Assembly: GCA_014799805.1 (NCBI GenBank)
Contig: JAAVHJ010000001.1
Location: forward strand, 1-64,000
DNA: 64,000 nucleotides
Direction of reading: 5' to 3'
Source: Ruminococcus sp.
Lineage (GTDB): Bacteria > Bacillota > Clostridia > Oscillospirales > Ruminococcaceae
Positions 18,013-27,471 of this stretch are shown here, in pieces; within the stretch, counting starts at the first letter, position 1; the number at the start of each line of letters is the position of its first letter. A model generated the notes under the pieces. That model saw only the letters and a program-made list of their open reading frames with translations, was not told the DNA's origin and searched no databases. Position numbers and translations under genes: made by a program.

Positions 18013-19212
18013 ATGCTATTTTCATTTTCGCTAATTTTTCTAATAGGATTTTTGATGGCGGTATTATTTCAAAAAATAAAACTGCCAGCAATCATTGGTA
18101 TGCTTTTCACAGGAATTATGATGGGAAAATATGTGTTAAATTTACTTGACCCGTCAGTTTTAAATATTTCATCAGAATTACGACAAATAGCATTAATTAT
18201 TATTTTAATCAAAGCGGGGCTTGCTTTAAATATAGCAGATTTGAAAAAAGTCGAACGACCTGCTGTTATGATGGCATTTGTGCCTGCTTGTTTTGAAATA
18301 ATCGGCTATGTCATATTTGCACCGATTTTGCTTAATATCAATTTAATAGAATCTGCTTTAATGGGAGCTGTTTTAAGTGCCGTATCACCAGCAGTTGTTG
18401 TCCCAAGAATGATTAAATTAATAGAAGAAAATTATGGTACACGAAAAAGCATTCCACAAATGTTATTAGCTGGGGCATCTTGTGATGATGTATTTGTCAT
18501 TGTATTATTCAGTACATTTCTGACAATGGTACAGGGAGGTTCTATTAATATTATTAATTTTGTTAATATACCTGTTTCAATTATTTTAGGCATTTTACTT
18601 GGCATATTAACTGGATTGCTATTATATTATTTATTTGAAATTTCTTATCAAAGACATCATAAAATCAGAAATAGCATGAAATTAATTATTATGCTTGCTG
18701 TTGCGTTTTTATTAGTTGCAATCGAATCATGGCTTAAAAATTATCATATTGCAATTTCAGGATTACTTGCCGTTGTTGCTATGGCATGTAGCATGAAGAA
18801 AAAATCTGAATTATCTGTTACAAACAGACTTTCAGAAAAATTTGGCAAGCTTTGGATAGGTGCAGAAATTTTATTATTTGTTTTAGTTGGTGCAGAAGTA
18901 GATATTCGTTATACAGTAACAGCAGGTATTTCTGCAATTGGCTTAATTTTTATTGCTTTACTATGCAGAACAATTGGCGTATGGATTTGCATGTTAGGAA
19001 CAAATTTAACCAAAAAAGAAAAATTTTTCTGTGTGATTGCATATTTGCCAAAGGCTACTGTACAAGCAGCAATAGGTTCTGTTCCATTGAGTGCAGGACT
19101 CCCATGCGGAAAAATGATATTATCTGTTGCAGTGCTTGCAATTTTAATAACTGCTCCATTGGGTGCATTTGGAATTGATAACAGTTATCAAAAATTATTA
19201 CACAAAAAATAA
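18013..19212 (+). CDS. Cation:proton antiporter (CPA family)
   Basis: Integral membrane antiporter of 399 residues with about 11-12 hydrophobic helices. It begins MLFSFSLIFLIGFLMAVLFQKIKLPAIIGMLFTGIMMG, the usual opening of Na+(K+)/H+ exchanger-domain proteins. It has LSAVSPAVVVPRM and LLAGASCDDVFVIVLFS, equivalent to the unwound-helix and ion-binding Asp region of CPA proteins. No cytoplasmic TrkA-N or RCK domain follows. AAGGAGG precedes the ATG. Specificity (Na+ or K+) cannot be read from the sequence. Confidence 0.88.
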   Translation: MLFSFSLIFLIGFLMAVLFQKIKLPAIIGMLFTGIMMGKYVLNLLDPSVLNISSELRQIALIIILIKAGLALNIADLKKVERPAVMMAFVPACFEIIGYVIFAPILLNINLIESALMGAVLSAVSPAVVVPRMIKLIEENYGTRKSIPQMLLAGASCDDVFVIVLFSTFLTMVQGGSINIINFVNIPVSIILGILLGILTGLLLYYLFEISYQRHHKIRNSMKLIIMLAVAFLLVAIESWLKNYHIAISGLLAVVAMACSMKKKSELSVTNRLSEKFGKLWIGAEILLFVLVGAEVDIRYTVTAGISAIGLIFIALLCRTIGVWICMLGTNLTKKEKFFCVIAYLPKATVQAAIGSVPLSAGLPCGKMILSVAVLAILITAPLGAFGIDNSYQKLLHKK

Positions 19213-19226
19213 TAAATTATAAAAAA

Positions 19227-19260
19227 ATACCCTGCTTATTCTATCATAAGCAAGGTATTT
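19227..19260. terminator. Bidirectional terminator between convergent genes
   Basis: Stem AATACC-TGCTTAT with ATAAGCA-GGTATT, flanked by an A-run on the left and a T-run on the right. It serves both the antiporter and the converging symporter gene. Confidence 0.85.
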
Positions 19261-19266
19261 TAATTA

Positions 19267-20688
19267 TTATTTTACTTCTCCTTTTTTTAAACGCTGTAAA
19301 TAATCTTTTGTTTCACTTGCAACTGTTCCTGAAAGACAAATTAAAGCAAATACATTTGGAAGTGCCATAAGACCATTAAAAATATCTGCAATATTCCAAA
19401 CGGCTTCTACTGTCAGATAAGGACCTATTAAAACAGCAAATACATATATCCAGCGATAAATCATAGTAATTTTTGGATTAGAACCACCAATTAAATAACT
19501 CAAACATCTTTCAGAATAATAGTTCCACCCTAGAATCGTTGTAAAAGCAAATACTGCTAAACATATCATTAAAATAAAAGAAGAAACTTGTTCTGGGAAC
19601 GGCAATCCATAACAAAAAGCATCTGTTGTAATTTGAACGCCTTGTAAATCTTTTTCATAACTTCCCGCCATAACAATTGCTAAGCCTGTCATAGTACAAA
19701 CTAAAATTGTATCAATAAAAGTTCCTGTCATTGTGACAAGTCCCTGTCTGACAGGTTCTTTTGTCTTGGCAGCAGCTGCTGCAATAGGAGCTGAACCAAG
19801 TCCAGCTTCATTAGAAAAAATTCCTCTGGAAATGCCATTCCGCATAGATAACATAACAATTGTAATGCCTGCGAAACCGCCTGCAATCGGACGAATTCCG
19901 AAAGCACTCTGTATTACTGTTACAATTGCATTTGGAATTTCTGTAATATGTCCAAAAATAATTAGCAAACAACTCCCAATATATAAAATAATCATAATAG
20001 GGACTATTATTTCAGAAACTGTTGCAATACGTTTGATACCGCCAATAATAATTAATGCAACACAGATAGTAATTAATAACCCAGCAATCACAGTTGTCAA
20101 AGTGACTGTTTGTCCAAATATTGAAATTTTATGGATTGCATTAGGGTCAAAGAAATTATTTGCCGCTGATGTAATGCCATTAATTTGTGTGATTGTCCCT
20201 ATTCCAAGAAGTCCCGCAAGTAATCCAAATAACGCAAATAATTTTGCAAGCCATTTCCATTTTTTTCCTAGTCCATTTTCAATATAATAAAACGGACCTC
20301 CTAGAATACTGCCGTTTTTGTCTATTGTTCGGTATTTGATTGCAAGTAAACCCTCTGCATATTTCGTTGCCATGCCTAAAAAAGCGGCAATTTCCATCCA
20401 GAATAAAGCCCCTGCTCCACCAGCGGCAACTGCTGTTGCAACACCTACAATATTGCCTGTTCCGACAGTTGCAGATAATGCTGTACATAATGCCGCAAAA
20501 CTTGATACTTCCCCACTTCCATTTTCTTCATCTTTTAGCATATATTTCAATGCTTTTCCCAGTTTATGGACTTGAATAAATCCAGTTCTGCAAGAAAGCA
20601 GAATCCCACAGAAAATAATCAACACTAACAAAGGGATTCCCCAAACGATTTGGTCAATTTGGCTAACTAATTTGTTAAAATTTTCCAT
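19267..20688 (-). CDS. Na+/alanine (glycine) symporter, AGCS family
   Basis: Membrane transporter of 473 residues with about 10-11 helices. Family motifs: GFIQVHKLGKAL near the N-terminus, ALCTALSATVGTGNIVGVATAVAAGGAGALFWMEIAAFLGMATKYAEGLLA, FSNEAGLGSAPIAAAAAKT and ILGWNYYSERC. The GTGNI-VGVA-GGPGA-type and SNEAGLGSAP motifs are diagnostic for AlsT/AgcS. It has its own promoter, and a terminator follows. Confidence 0.95.
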   Translation of the reverse strand: MENFNKLVSQIDQIVWGIPLLVLIIFCGILLSCRTGFIQVHKLGKALKYMLKDEENGSGEVSSFAALCTALSATVGTGNIVGVATAVAAGGAGALFWMEIAAFLGMATKYAEGLLAIKYRTIDKNGSILGGPFYYIENGLGKKWKWLAKLFALFGLLAGLLGIGTITQINGITSAANNFFDPNAIHKISIFGQTVTLTTVIAGLLITICVALIIIGGIKRIATVSEIIVPIMIILYIGSCLLIIFGHITEIPNAIVTVIQSAFGIRPIAGGFAGITIVMLSMRNGISRGIFSNEAGLGSAPIAAAAAKTKEPVRQGLVTMTGTFIDTILVCTMTGLAIVMAGSYEKDLQGVQITTDAFCYGLPFPEQVSSFILMICLAVFAFTTILGWNYYSERCLSYLIGGSNPKITMIYRWIYVFAVLIGPYLTVEAVWNIADIFNGLMALPNVFALICLSGTVASETKDYLQRLKKGEVK

Positions 20689-20717
20689 TTTTTCAGCTCC
20701 GTTTCGATATTTTTTTA

Positions 20718-20746
20718 ATTATAACATAATATAACAGAGCTGTCAA
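20718..20746 (-). promoter_or_regulatory. Promoter of the alanine symporter gene
   Basis: Minus-strand TTGACA, 17-bp spacer, TATAAT, about 30 bp upstream of the start codon. Confidence 0.8.
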
Positions 20747-20891
20747 ATATTTCTGATATTTTATTTTATAGAAAATATTTTGTCACTGGCTGGCATTATA
20801 CACAAGAAAATACTATAAATAACAAAAATATACTATACAAAATAAAAAAAATATGATATGATAATAAAAATAAATAAAGGAGCTGAATATT

Positions 20892-21833
20892 ATGCTAAAT
20901 TTAGAACAAAAAGGATTTTATAAAGGTGTGAATCTTGGGGGGTGGTTTTCGCAGTGTGATTATAGTCCCGAAAAAATGGATAGTTTTATCACAGAACAGG
21001 ATTTTAAAATTATTTCTACTTGGGGCGTTGACCATGTAAGAATTCCTATAGATTATAATATTTTAGAACGTGAAGATGGATTTGCAAGAATTGATAATGC
21101 AATTGCAATGTGTGAAGCTTATGGCTTGCATACTGTGCTTGATTTGCATAAAACAGAAGGATTTTCATTTGATAATTATGCAGAATATGAAACAGGCTTT
21201 TTTGAAAATAAAATTTATCAGGAGCATTTTTATAATATATGGGAAAGTTTTGCCAAACGATATGGCAAAAAATCTCAACAAGTCGCATTTGAATTATTAA
21301 ACGAAGTAACAGATGCATGTTATCTTCCTGTTTGGAATCAGGTTGCAGATACCTGTATAAAAAGAATTAGAAAATTTGCACCTGATGTATTAATTTTAGT
21401 AGGCAGTTATGAAAATAACAGTCCTGAAACTGTGGAATATTTAAATCCGCCTTATGATGATAATATAATTTATAATATGCATTGTTATGAGCCTTTAAAA
21501 TTTACCCATCAGGGTGCATACTGGACAGATAAAATTAATCCTGACGAAAGATTTTGTTTTGAGAAAAGCAATATTACAGAAAATTATTTTGAACAGCTTT
21601 TTGCTTCTGCAATTGCCAAAGCACAAAAGCATCATACTGTGTTATATTGTGGTGAATATGGTGTTATTGACAGAGTAAATCCAGAAGATATATTAAAATG
21701 GTTTCAAGTCATTCATCGTGTATTTGAAACATATAAAATTGGTCGCTGTGCATGGAATTATAAAGCATTAGATTTTGGGCTTTCTGATGCGAGATTAAAT
21801 CATGTTCGTGAAGAAATTTTAAAAAATCTATAA
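20892..21833 (+). CDS. Glycoside hydrolase family 5 enzyme, cytoplasmic
   Basis: A 313-residue (beta/alpha)8 retaining hydrolase. GVNLGGWFSQ, DHVRIPIDYNIL, HTVLDLHK and FELLNEVTD (acid/base E138) with LYCGEYGVID (nucleophile E255) are the GH5 landmarks. There is no signal peptide, dockerin or CBM, so it probably acts inside the cell on imported oligosaccharides (cello-, gluco- or manno-oligomers). AAAGGAG lies upstream; the -10-like TATGAT at 20857 has a poor -35, and the preceding 60 bp contain AATACTATA/AATATACTATA repeats that could bind a regulator. The AraC gene downstream has its own promoter. Confidence 0.88.
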   Translation: MLNLEQKGFYKGVNLGGWFSQCDYSPEKMDSFITEQDFKIISTWGVDHVRIPIDYNILEREDGFARIDNAIAMCEAYGLHTVLDLHKTEGFSFDNYAEYETGFFENKIYQEHFYNIWESFAKRYGKKSQQVAFELLNEVTDACYLPVWNQVADTCIKRIRKFAPDVLILVGSYENNSPETVEYLNPPYDDNIIYNMHCYEPLKFTHQGAYWTDKINPDERFCFEKSNITENYFEQLFASAIAKAQKHHTVLYCGEYGVIDRVNPEDILKWFQVIHRVFETYKIGRCAWNYKALDFGLSDARLNHVREEILKNL

Positions 21834-21849
21834 ATAATGATTTCCTCTC

Positions 21850-21878
21850 TTGTTAATTTTTCTGAATTATGTTATAAT
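21850..21878 (+). promoter_or_regulatory. Promoter of the second AraC gene
   Basis: TTGTTA, 17-bp spacer, TATAAT, about 40 bp before the ATG at 21917, which follows a GGGGGGGG ribosome binding stretch. Confidence 0.7.
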
Positions 21879-21916
21879 TAGCATAATTAAAATAATTATC
21901 AGGGGGGGGATTTTTT

Positions 21917-22657
21917 ATGCAGGAAGAAACACAGAAAAAAATTGCAGAATTATTATTTCAGCAAAGAGAAAACGATTTTGAACGTGCGTCATTTGATAGA
22001 GAAATTGCTTTTTATGAAAGCATTGGTGCAGGCAATATAGAAATGATGCGTTTTTTTGCTTCACCTTTATGTTGTGAAGGTTGCGGAATATTAAGCAAAG
22101 ATAAGCTTAGAAATTTAAAATATCATTTTGTAGTATCTGCTGCAATGATTGCTAGATTTTGTATTCATTATGGTATGACACCAGAATTAGCATATCAATT
22201 AAGTGATATATATATTATGCAAGCGGACGAATGTCAGATAGAATCACAAGTACATGCGATTCATAAAAAAATGCTGGAAGATTATACTAGAAAAATGCAG
22301 AGAGTAAAAAATAATAAAATTTATTCTAAACAGATTGTAAAAGCAATTGAATATATCAGCGAACATTTGCATAGTAAAATTACACTTCATGATGTAGCAA
22401 AATATTTAAAAATCAGTGATGCGTATCTGTCCAGATTATTTCAACAAGAAACTGACATGACTTTTAATAATTATGTGAATCAAGAAAAAATAACTGCTGC
22501 AGCAAATTTATTAAGATATTCTAGTTATTCAGATTTGGAAATTAGCAATTTATTTTGCTTTAGTTCTCAGAGCTATTTTATTAAAATTTTTAAAAAATAT
22601 TTTGGAATGACACCAAAACTATATAAAAAATCCTATCAATTACCAGAATTAAAATAA
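21917..22657 (+). CDS. AraC-family transcriptional regulator
   Basis: A 246-residue regulator with a helical N-terminal domain and the AraC double helix-turn-helix at residues ~140-240 (AIEYISEHLHSKITLHDVAKYLKISDAYLSRLFQQETDMTF, FSSQSYFIKIFKKYFGMTPKLYK). It is a paralogue of the protein at 1798-2544. It lies between the GH5 and GH9-GH16 genes, so control of plant-glucan degradation is a reasonable inference, but no operator was proved. Confidence 0.87.
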   Translation: MQEETQKKIAELLFQQRENDFERASFDREIAFYESIGAGNIEMMRFFASPLCCEGCGILSKDKLRNLKYHFVVSAAMIARFCIHYGMTPELAYQLSDIYIMQADECQIESQVHAIHKKMLEDYTRKMQRVKNNKIYSKQIVKAIEYISEHLHSKITLHDVAKYLKISDAYLSRLFQQETDMTFNNYVNQEKITAAANLLRYSSYSDLEISNLFCFSSQSYFIKIFKKYFGMTPKLYKKSYQLPELK

Positions 22658-22796
22658 TTTTTAGACTATTACAAGCAATGAAATCAAAATTTTACTATTT
22701 TTATCAAGAAATTAATAGATTTTTTATAAAAATTATGCTATACTTGATTTGTATTTATATTAATTTTTTTAAATTCTTGAGAGGAGAATTTTATTT

Positions 22797-25700
22797 ATGA
22801 ATAAAAATTTATTAAAGCGTTGTGTTGCGATTTTTGCAGTTTGTTCCACTATGATGACAGCACTTCCAGTGGCACAAATTTCTGTTTCGGCAGCGGATAT
22901 AATTAGCAACGGGACTTTTGAGGGAGGTACTTCTGGTTGGGGTACGTATAAAGAAAGTGGCGGTTCAGCCACACTTACAACAGAAAATGGCAAGCTTGCT
23001 CTAAAAGTTAGTAGCACTGGCAAAGTCACTTATGCAGTGCAAATGTTTTATGATATTATTCCGTTATATGAAAACGGCGTTTATAGACTGAAATATGATA
23101 TTTCCAGTTCTGTTGACAGATATGTAGAAGGCATGATTCAACAAAATGGCGGTACTTATCAGGCGTACACTTGGAAAGGCATTGATGTGACTTCTGAACC
23201 ACAGACAATTGATTATGAATTTACAATGACAGCCGAAACGGATATTATGGCAAAACTTGTATTTAACTGCGGTTTGCAAGCAAAAGACGGCGGAGAATTG
23301 CCAGAACATATAATTTATTTAGATAACGTTTCGTTAGAATTAGTTGATGATAGTGCTGTTGATTACAGTGCAACAAGACCTTATGCACCATCTATTTTAA
23401 CAAATCAAGTCGGCTATCAGAATCATAGCCAAAAAATAGCTGTATTCAGAGATGTCACAGACGAAACAGAATTTTCTGTCATTAATGCAGATACAGAACA
23501 AGTTGTTTATACTGGAAAATTATCAGAACCAATGAATAATACTTTTGCTGATGAAATTGATTATACAGGGGATTTTTCAGAAGTAACAGAATCTGGTAAT
23601 TATTATATTCAGTGTGGCAATTTAGATAATTCTTATCTATTTAGTATTTCTGAAACTATTTATGATACTATTTTAGATGATTCTGTCAGAATGTTATATC
23701 TTCAAAGATGTGGAACAGAAATAACAGATAATGATTTTGGACATGCTATTTGTCATAATGGATTGGCAACTGTTTATGGAACAGATGAAAAAATTGACGT
23801 TAGTGGCGGTTGGCATGATGCAGGAGACTATGGACGTTATGTTGTCGCAGGTGCAAAGGCTGTTGCAGATTTATTATATGCCTATTTAGCAAATCCAGAT
23901 TATTATTCTGATAATATTGACATTCCCGAAAGTGGTAATGGCAGAGCTGATATTCTGGACGAAGCAAAATATGAATTAGACTGGATGTTGAAAATGCAAG
24001 CTTCTTCTGGTGGTGTTTATCATAAAGTCACTTGCGAAAATTTCCCTGGTTATGTTTCACCTGAAAAAGAAACAGCTCCTTTGATAGTCACACCTGTTTC
24101 TACAACGGCAACTGCTGATTTTGCTGGCACAATGGCTTTGGCTTATGAAGTTTATAAAAATTCTGACCCTGATTTTGCGGAAACTTGCTTGAATTCTGCA
24201 AAAAATGCTTGGAATTTCTTAGAACAGAATCCAAATTCGATTTTTGAAAATCCTGAGGATATTACAACTGGTGAATATGGTGATGTTTCTGATAAAGATG
24301 AACGTTACTGGGCAGTTGCACAACTTTATCGTGCAACAGGTGATAATCAATATTTATCTGCATTAGAAAATATGACCGTACAAACTGGGCTTGACTGGGC
24401 ATTAGTTGGCGACTATGGCAATATTGCAATTTTAACAATGCCAGATATAGATAAAAACTCTGCTATTTATAACAATGCCAAAAATGCAGTGTTAAAACAA
24501 GCAGATAATTTCTTGAAAAAGTCTAATGATTCTGCCTATGGTGTTTCACAGACTGTTTATAACTGGGGCAGTAACATGACAATTGCAAATTCTGGTATTA
24601 TTTTAGCATTAGCATATCAATTAACTGGAGATGCAAGTTATTTAAACGCTTCTGAAGCACAAGTAAATTATCTATTCGGCACAAATCCAGTCGGCACAAG
24701 TTTCTTTACAGGTTATGGCACAGTTTCTCCAGAAAATCCGCATCATCGTCCTTCTATGGTAAAAAACAAAGCGATGAAAGGCATGTTAGTCGGTGGTGTG
24801 AATTCTCATTTGGAAGACAGTGCAGCAAAAGCATATTGTAATGGTCTTGCGCCTGCATTATGCTATGTCGATAATGCAGAAAGCTATTCTACAAATGAAA
24901 TTACAATTTATTGGAATTCCCCTTTGACTTATTTGCTGACGCTTACAAATAATAATAATTCTGAATCTGATTCTAATTTAAGTGGTGACGTCAATCTTGA
25001 CGGCGTTGTTGATATCCTAGATGTTATTACAATTAATAAAAATATTTTGGGACAAAAAACTTTGTCCACACAAGCATTTAAAAACGCTGACGTGGATTCC
25101 GATGGAAAAGTTGAACCTACAGATTCTCTAAATATTATGAAATATATTGTAAAATTAATTGATAAATTGCCAATCACTTCAGAACAAACACCAACAGAAC
25201 CAACTCCAGAGCCAACTCTAGAACAAATCCCAGAGCCAACAGAACCACAACAAACTAATGCAATTCAGGATTATGGTACAGCTATGAATGCCAATGCAAC
25301 TGCGGTTGCTGATTTCCGTAATGGTTCTTCTCCGTTGTTCTTTGCGTCTGATGGCTGGACAAATGGCAGTTGCTTTGATTGTGGCTGGTATGCAGATAAT
25401 ACAGCCATTGCAAATGGCTATTTAAGCTTAACGATTGACGAAGACAAAACAGGAAAATATCATTACTCTGGTGCAGAATACAGAACAAATGATTTTTATA
25501 GCTATGGTTATTATGAAACGTCTATGCAGGCAATTAAAAATGATGGTGTTGTTTCTTCGTTCTTTACTTATACAGGACCATCTGATAATAACCCTTGGGA
25601 TGAAATTGATATTGAAGTATTAGGCAAAGATACTACAAAAGTACAGTTTAATTATTACACAAATGGCGTTGGAAACCACGAATTTATGTATGATTTGGGC

Positions 25701-25931
25701 TTTGATGCTTCCGAAGGATTCCATACTTATGGATTTGATTGGCAACCAGATTCTATTACTTGGTATGTTGATGGCAAAGAAGCTTATAAAGCTACAACGG
25801 ATATTCCATCTACTCCTGGTAAAATTATGATGAATGCTTGGAATGGTATTGGTGTTGATGAATGGCTGAATCCGTTTAATGGCAATACACCTTTAACTGC
25901 CCGTTATCAATGGGTAACATATAATAAATAA
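22797..25931 (+). CDS. Secreted cellulosomal enzyme: CBM4-like, Ig-like, GH9, dockerin I, GH16
   Basis: Bifunctional 1044-residue glucanase. Residues 1-33 are a signal peptide (cleavage after SVSAA). 34-185 is a CBM4/9-like beta-sandwich ([13 protein letters not shown]). About 198-285 is the CelD_N Ig-like domain ([17 protein letters not shown]). About 290-720 is GH9, with the catalytic Asp pair in [12 protein letters not shown] (D341, D344) and the PHHRPS motif near the end. 730-792 is a type I dockerin with two calcium loops ([26 protein letters not shown]). A Pro/Thr/Glu linker follows, then GH16 to the C-terminus with DEIDIEVLG (nucleophile E936, acid/base E940), typical of lichenases or beta-1,3(4)-glucanases. 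The dockerin is internal, between two catalytic domains. Expected to be exported and docked on a cohesin scaffold. Confidence 0.93.
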   Translation: MNKNLLKRCVAIFAVCSTMMTALPVAQISVSAADIISNGTFEGGTSGWGTYKESGGSATLTTENGKLALKVSSTGKVTYAVQMFYDIIPLYENGVYRLKYDISSSVDRYVEGMIQQNGGTYQAYTWKGIDVTSEPQTIDYEFTMTAETDIMAKLVFNCGLQAKDGGELPEHIIYLDNVSLELVDDSAVDYSATRPYAPSILTNQVGYQNHSQKIAVFRDVTDETEFSVINADTEQVVYTGKLSEPMNNTFADEIDYTGDFSEVTESGNYYIQCGNLDNSYLFSISETIYDTILDDSVRMLYLQRCGTEITDNDFGHAICHNGLATVYGTDEKIDVSGGWHDAGDYGRYVVAGAKAVADLLYAYLANPDYYSDNIDIPESGNGRADILDEAKYELDWMLKMQASSGGVYHKVTCENFPGYVSPEKETAPLIVTPVSTTATADFAGTMALAYEVYKNSDPDFAETCLNSAKNAWNFLEQNPNSIFENPEDITTGEYGDVSDKDERYWAVAQLYRATGDNQYLSALENMTVQTGLDWALVGDYGNIAILTMPDIDKNSAIYNNAKNAVLKQADNFLKKSNDSAYGVSQTVYNWGSNMTIANSGIILALAYQLTGDASYLNASEAQVNYLFGTNPVGTSFFTGYGTVSPENPHHRPSMVKNKAMKGMLVGGVNSHLEDSAAKAYCNGLAPALCYVDNAESYSTNEITIYWNSPLTYLLTLTNNNNSESDSNLSGDVNLDGVVDILDVITINKNILGQKTLSTQAFKNADVDSDGKVEPTDSLNIMKYIVKLIDKLPITSEQTPTEPTPEPTLEQIPEPTEPQQTNAIQDYGTAMNANATAVADFRNGSSPLFFASDGWTNGSCFDCGWYADNTAIANGYLSLTIDEDKTGKYHYSGAEYRTNDFYSYGYYETSMQAIKNDGVVSSFFTYTGPSDNNPWDEIDIEVLGKDTTKVQFNYYTNGVGNHEFMYDLGFDASEGFHTYGFDWQPDSITWYVDGKEAYKATTDIPSTPGKIMMNAWNGIGVDEWLNPFNGNTPLTARYQWVTYNK

Positions 25932-25948
25932 TTTCATCTAGTTTTATT

Positions 25949-25990
25949 AAAAAAATCTGCTCTACAGATATTCTGTAAAGCAGATTTTTT
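25949..25990. terminator. Bidirectional terminator
   Basis: Long stem (AAAAATCTGCT-TACAG with CTGTA-AGCAGATTTTT) between the convergent GH9-GH16 gene and the dockerin protein gene. A decayed partial copy lies at about 27440-27465 between the two duplicated dockerin genes. Confidence 0.9.
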
Positions 25991-25997
25991 AAGCAAA

Positions 25998-27377
25998 TTA
26001 TAATACTTCAATTAATCCAACAATGTATTTCATGATAATTAAAGAATCATTTGGTTCTACAATGCCATTTTTGTTAACATCTGCACTATTTGACTGGCTC
26101 TTTGTCAATTTCTTCTGTCCTAAAATAGATTTATTAATCATAATAACATCTATTACATCAACTTCACCATTTTCACTAATATCACCAAGTTTTACTTCTT
26201 CTTTTTCTTCTGAATCTGATGATATTAGATTTCTCATCTCGAAAACTACAATATCATCAACATCTTGATTATATTTTTCTTGTTCCACAAACGCCTGCAT
26301 TTGCTGATAAGCTTCCTCCGTTCTGCAAACAACTTTCACCTGTTCCAAACGTAAATTCGTATCACCACAAGCATATGCGGAAATATTATTTTCTTGGATA
26401 TATCTATTTAACCCACCTATGATTGAATCATACTTTTCCACATCAAAATCAGGCGGAAATTCAGTTACTGGCATGATATCGTCTGGATAAACTGGCTCAG
26501 ACAGAATGCAAATAATAATATCTTGTTCTTGATTAAATTTCTGCTCTTGCACCCATGCAAGCATAGTATCATAAGCTTTTTGTGACTCACAAACAACTTC
26601 AATCTGTGTTTCTGTGATATTTATATATGCTGTAATCTCATTTTTACAGATATAATTACCCAGCATATTTTCGATTTTTCTAATAGGGGTAAACTCAAGC
26701 ACAGGATTTGGTTCTTCTGTAGGGTCTGTTGCCAGTTCTGCCCCTGGATCTATCACGGGTAGTTCCAGAACACAAATAACCATTTCACGATTTTGATTTA
26801 ATTGCTTTTCTTCAATCAAAGCAATCATATGATCATAAGTTCTCTGTGATTGACAAATAATTTTAACTTGTGTTTCTGTCAGTTTAACATTTGCTTCCAG
26901 TCCATGATTCAACATATAATTACTTAACGTAATTTCCATTTCATGCAAATCATCTACAGGTACTATTGGTTCTTCAAAAGTGGGCACTTTCCAAGTAATC
27001 ACAACATGACTTGTATCAATTTGTTTTTCCTGCAAAAAATTTTTAATCTGGTTTGCAATTTTTTCTGTTTCACAACCTACTGTCAAAGTAATTTCTTCCA
27101 CTGGAATTGGCTTATCTTCCAGAACGTCCCAAGTTACTATTTGCATTGATTCTACAGATAATGTTTCTTCTTTGATATAAGTTTCCAGAATATTTCTGAT
27201 TTCTACAAGTTCCTGAACCCGTTTTTGAACAGAAGAAGCGTCTTCTGGATTTGCTAGAATTGTCTGGTCTGGTATGACATCAACTTGTACATAATCCGCA
27301 ACACATAGCAAAACAAGATTTATCTGTGCACAACATAATATTGCCATTACTGTTGCAAATATTTTTTTCTTTGGCAT
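25998..27377 (-). CDS. Secreted dockerin protein with four copies of an unrecognised ~75-residue repeat
   Basis: A 459-residue exported protein: signal peptide (KKKIFATVMAILCCAQ...), then four related modules (about 45-125, 143-210, 236-300 and 325-390), and a C-terminal type I dockerin (396-459; GDISENGEVDVIDV, ADVNKNGIVEPND). The module pattern is L-YI-N-I-A-N-T-TQI-V-C-SQ-YD-M-A-V-EQKFNQ-I-ICVL, suggesting alternating beta strands and helices. I recognise no catalytic motif and no known CBM. It is the shorter twin of the gene at 27472-29154 and the last gene of a sigma/anti-sigma operon. Likely a cellulosome component, either substrate-binding or structural. Confidence 0.8.
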   Translation of the reverse strand: MPKKKIFATVMAILCCAQINLVLLCVADYVQVDVIPDQTILANPEDASSVQKRVQELVEIRNILETYIKEETLSVESMQIVTWDVLEDKPIPVEEITLTVGCETEKIANQIKNFLQEKQIDTSHVVITWKVPTFEEPIVPVDDLHEMEITLSNYMLNHGLEANVKLTETQVKIICQSQRTYDHMIALIEEKQLNQNREMVICVLELPVIDPGAELATDPTEEPNPVLEFTPIRKIENMLGNYICKNEITAYINITETQIEVVCESQKAYDTMLAWVQEQKFNQEQDIIICILSEPVYPDDIMPVTEFPPDFDVEKYDSIIGGLNRYIQENNISAYACGDTNLRLEQVKVVCRTEEAYQQMQAFVEQEKYNQDVDDIVVFEMRNLISSDSEEKEEVKLGDISENGEVDVIDVIMINKSILGQKKLTKSQSNSADVNKNGIVEPNDSLIIMKYIVGLIEVL

Positions 27378-27471
27378 AAAAATACCTCCTATGAAAATTT
27401 AATTTGATTTATTTTAAAATCTGGATAACAGTAAATCCCGCTTATTCTGTAAAGTAGATTTTTTTAGTAAA

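Noticed and set aside
19733-20287. Long plus-strand frame opposite the alanine symporter
   Set aside because: It mirrors the codons of a strongly supported membrane protein gene and lacks a start signal.
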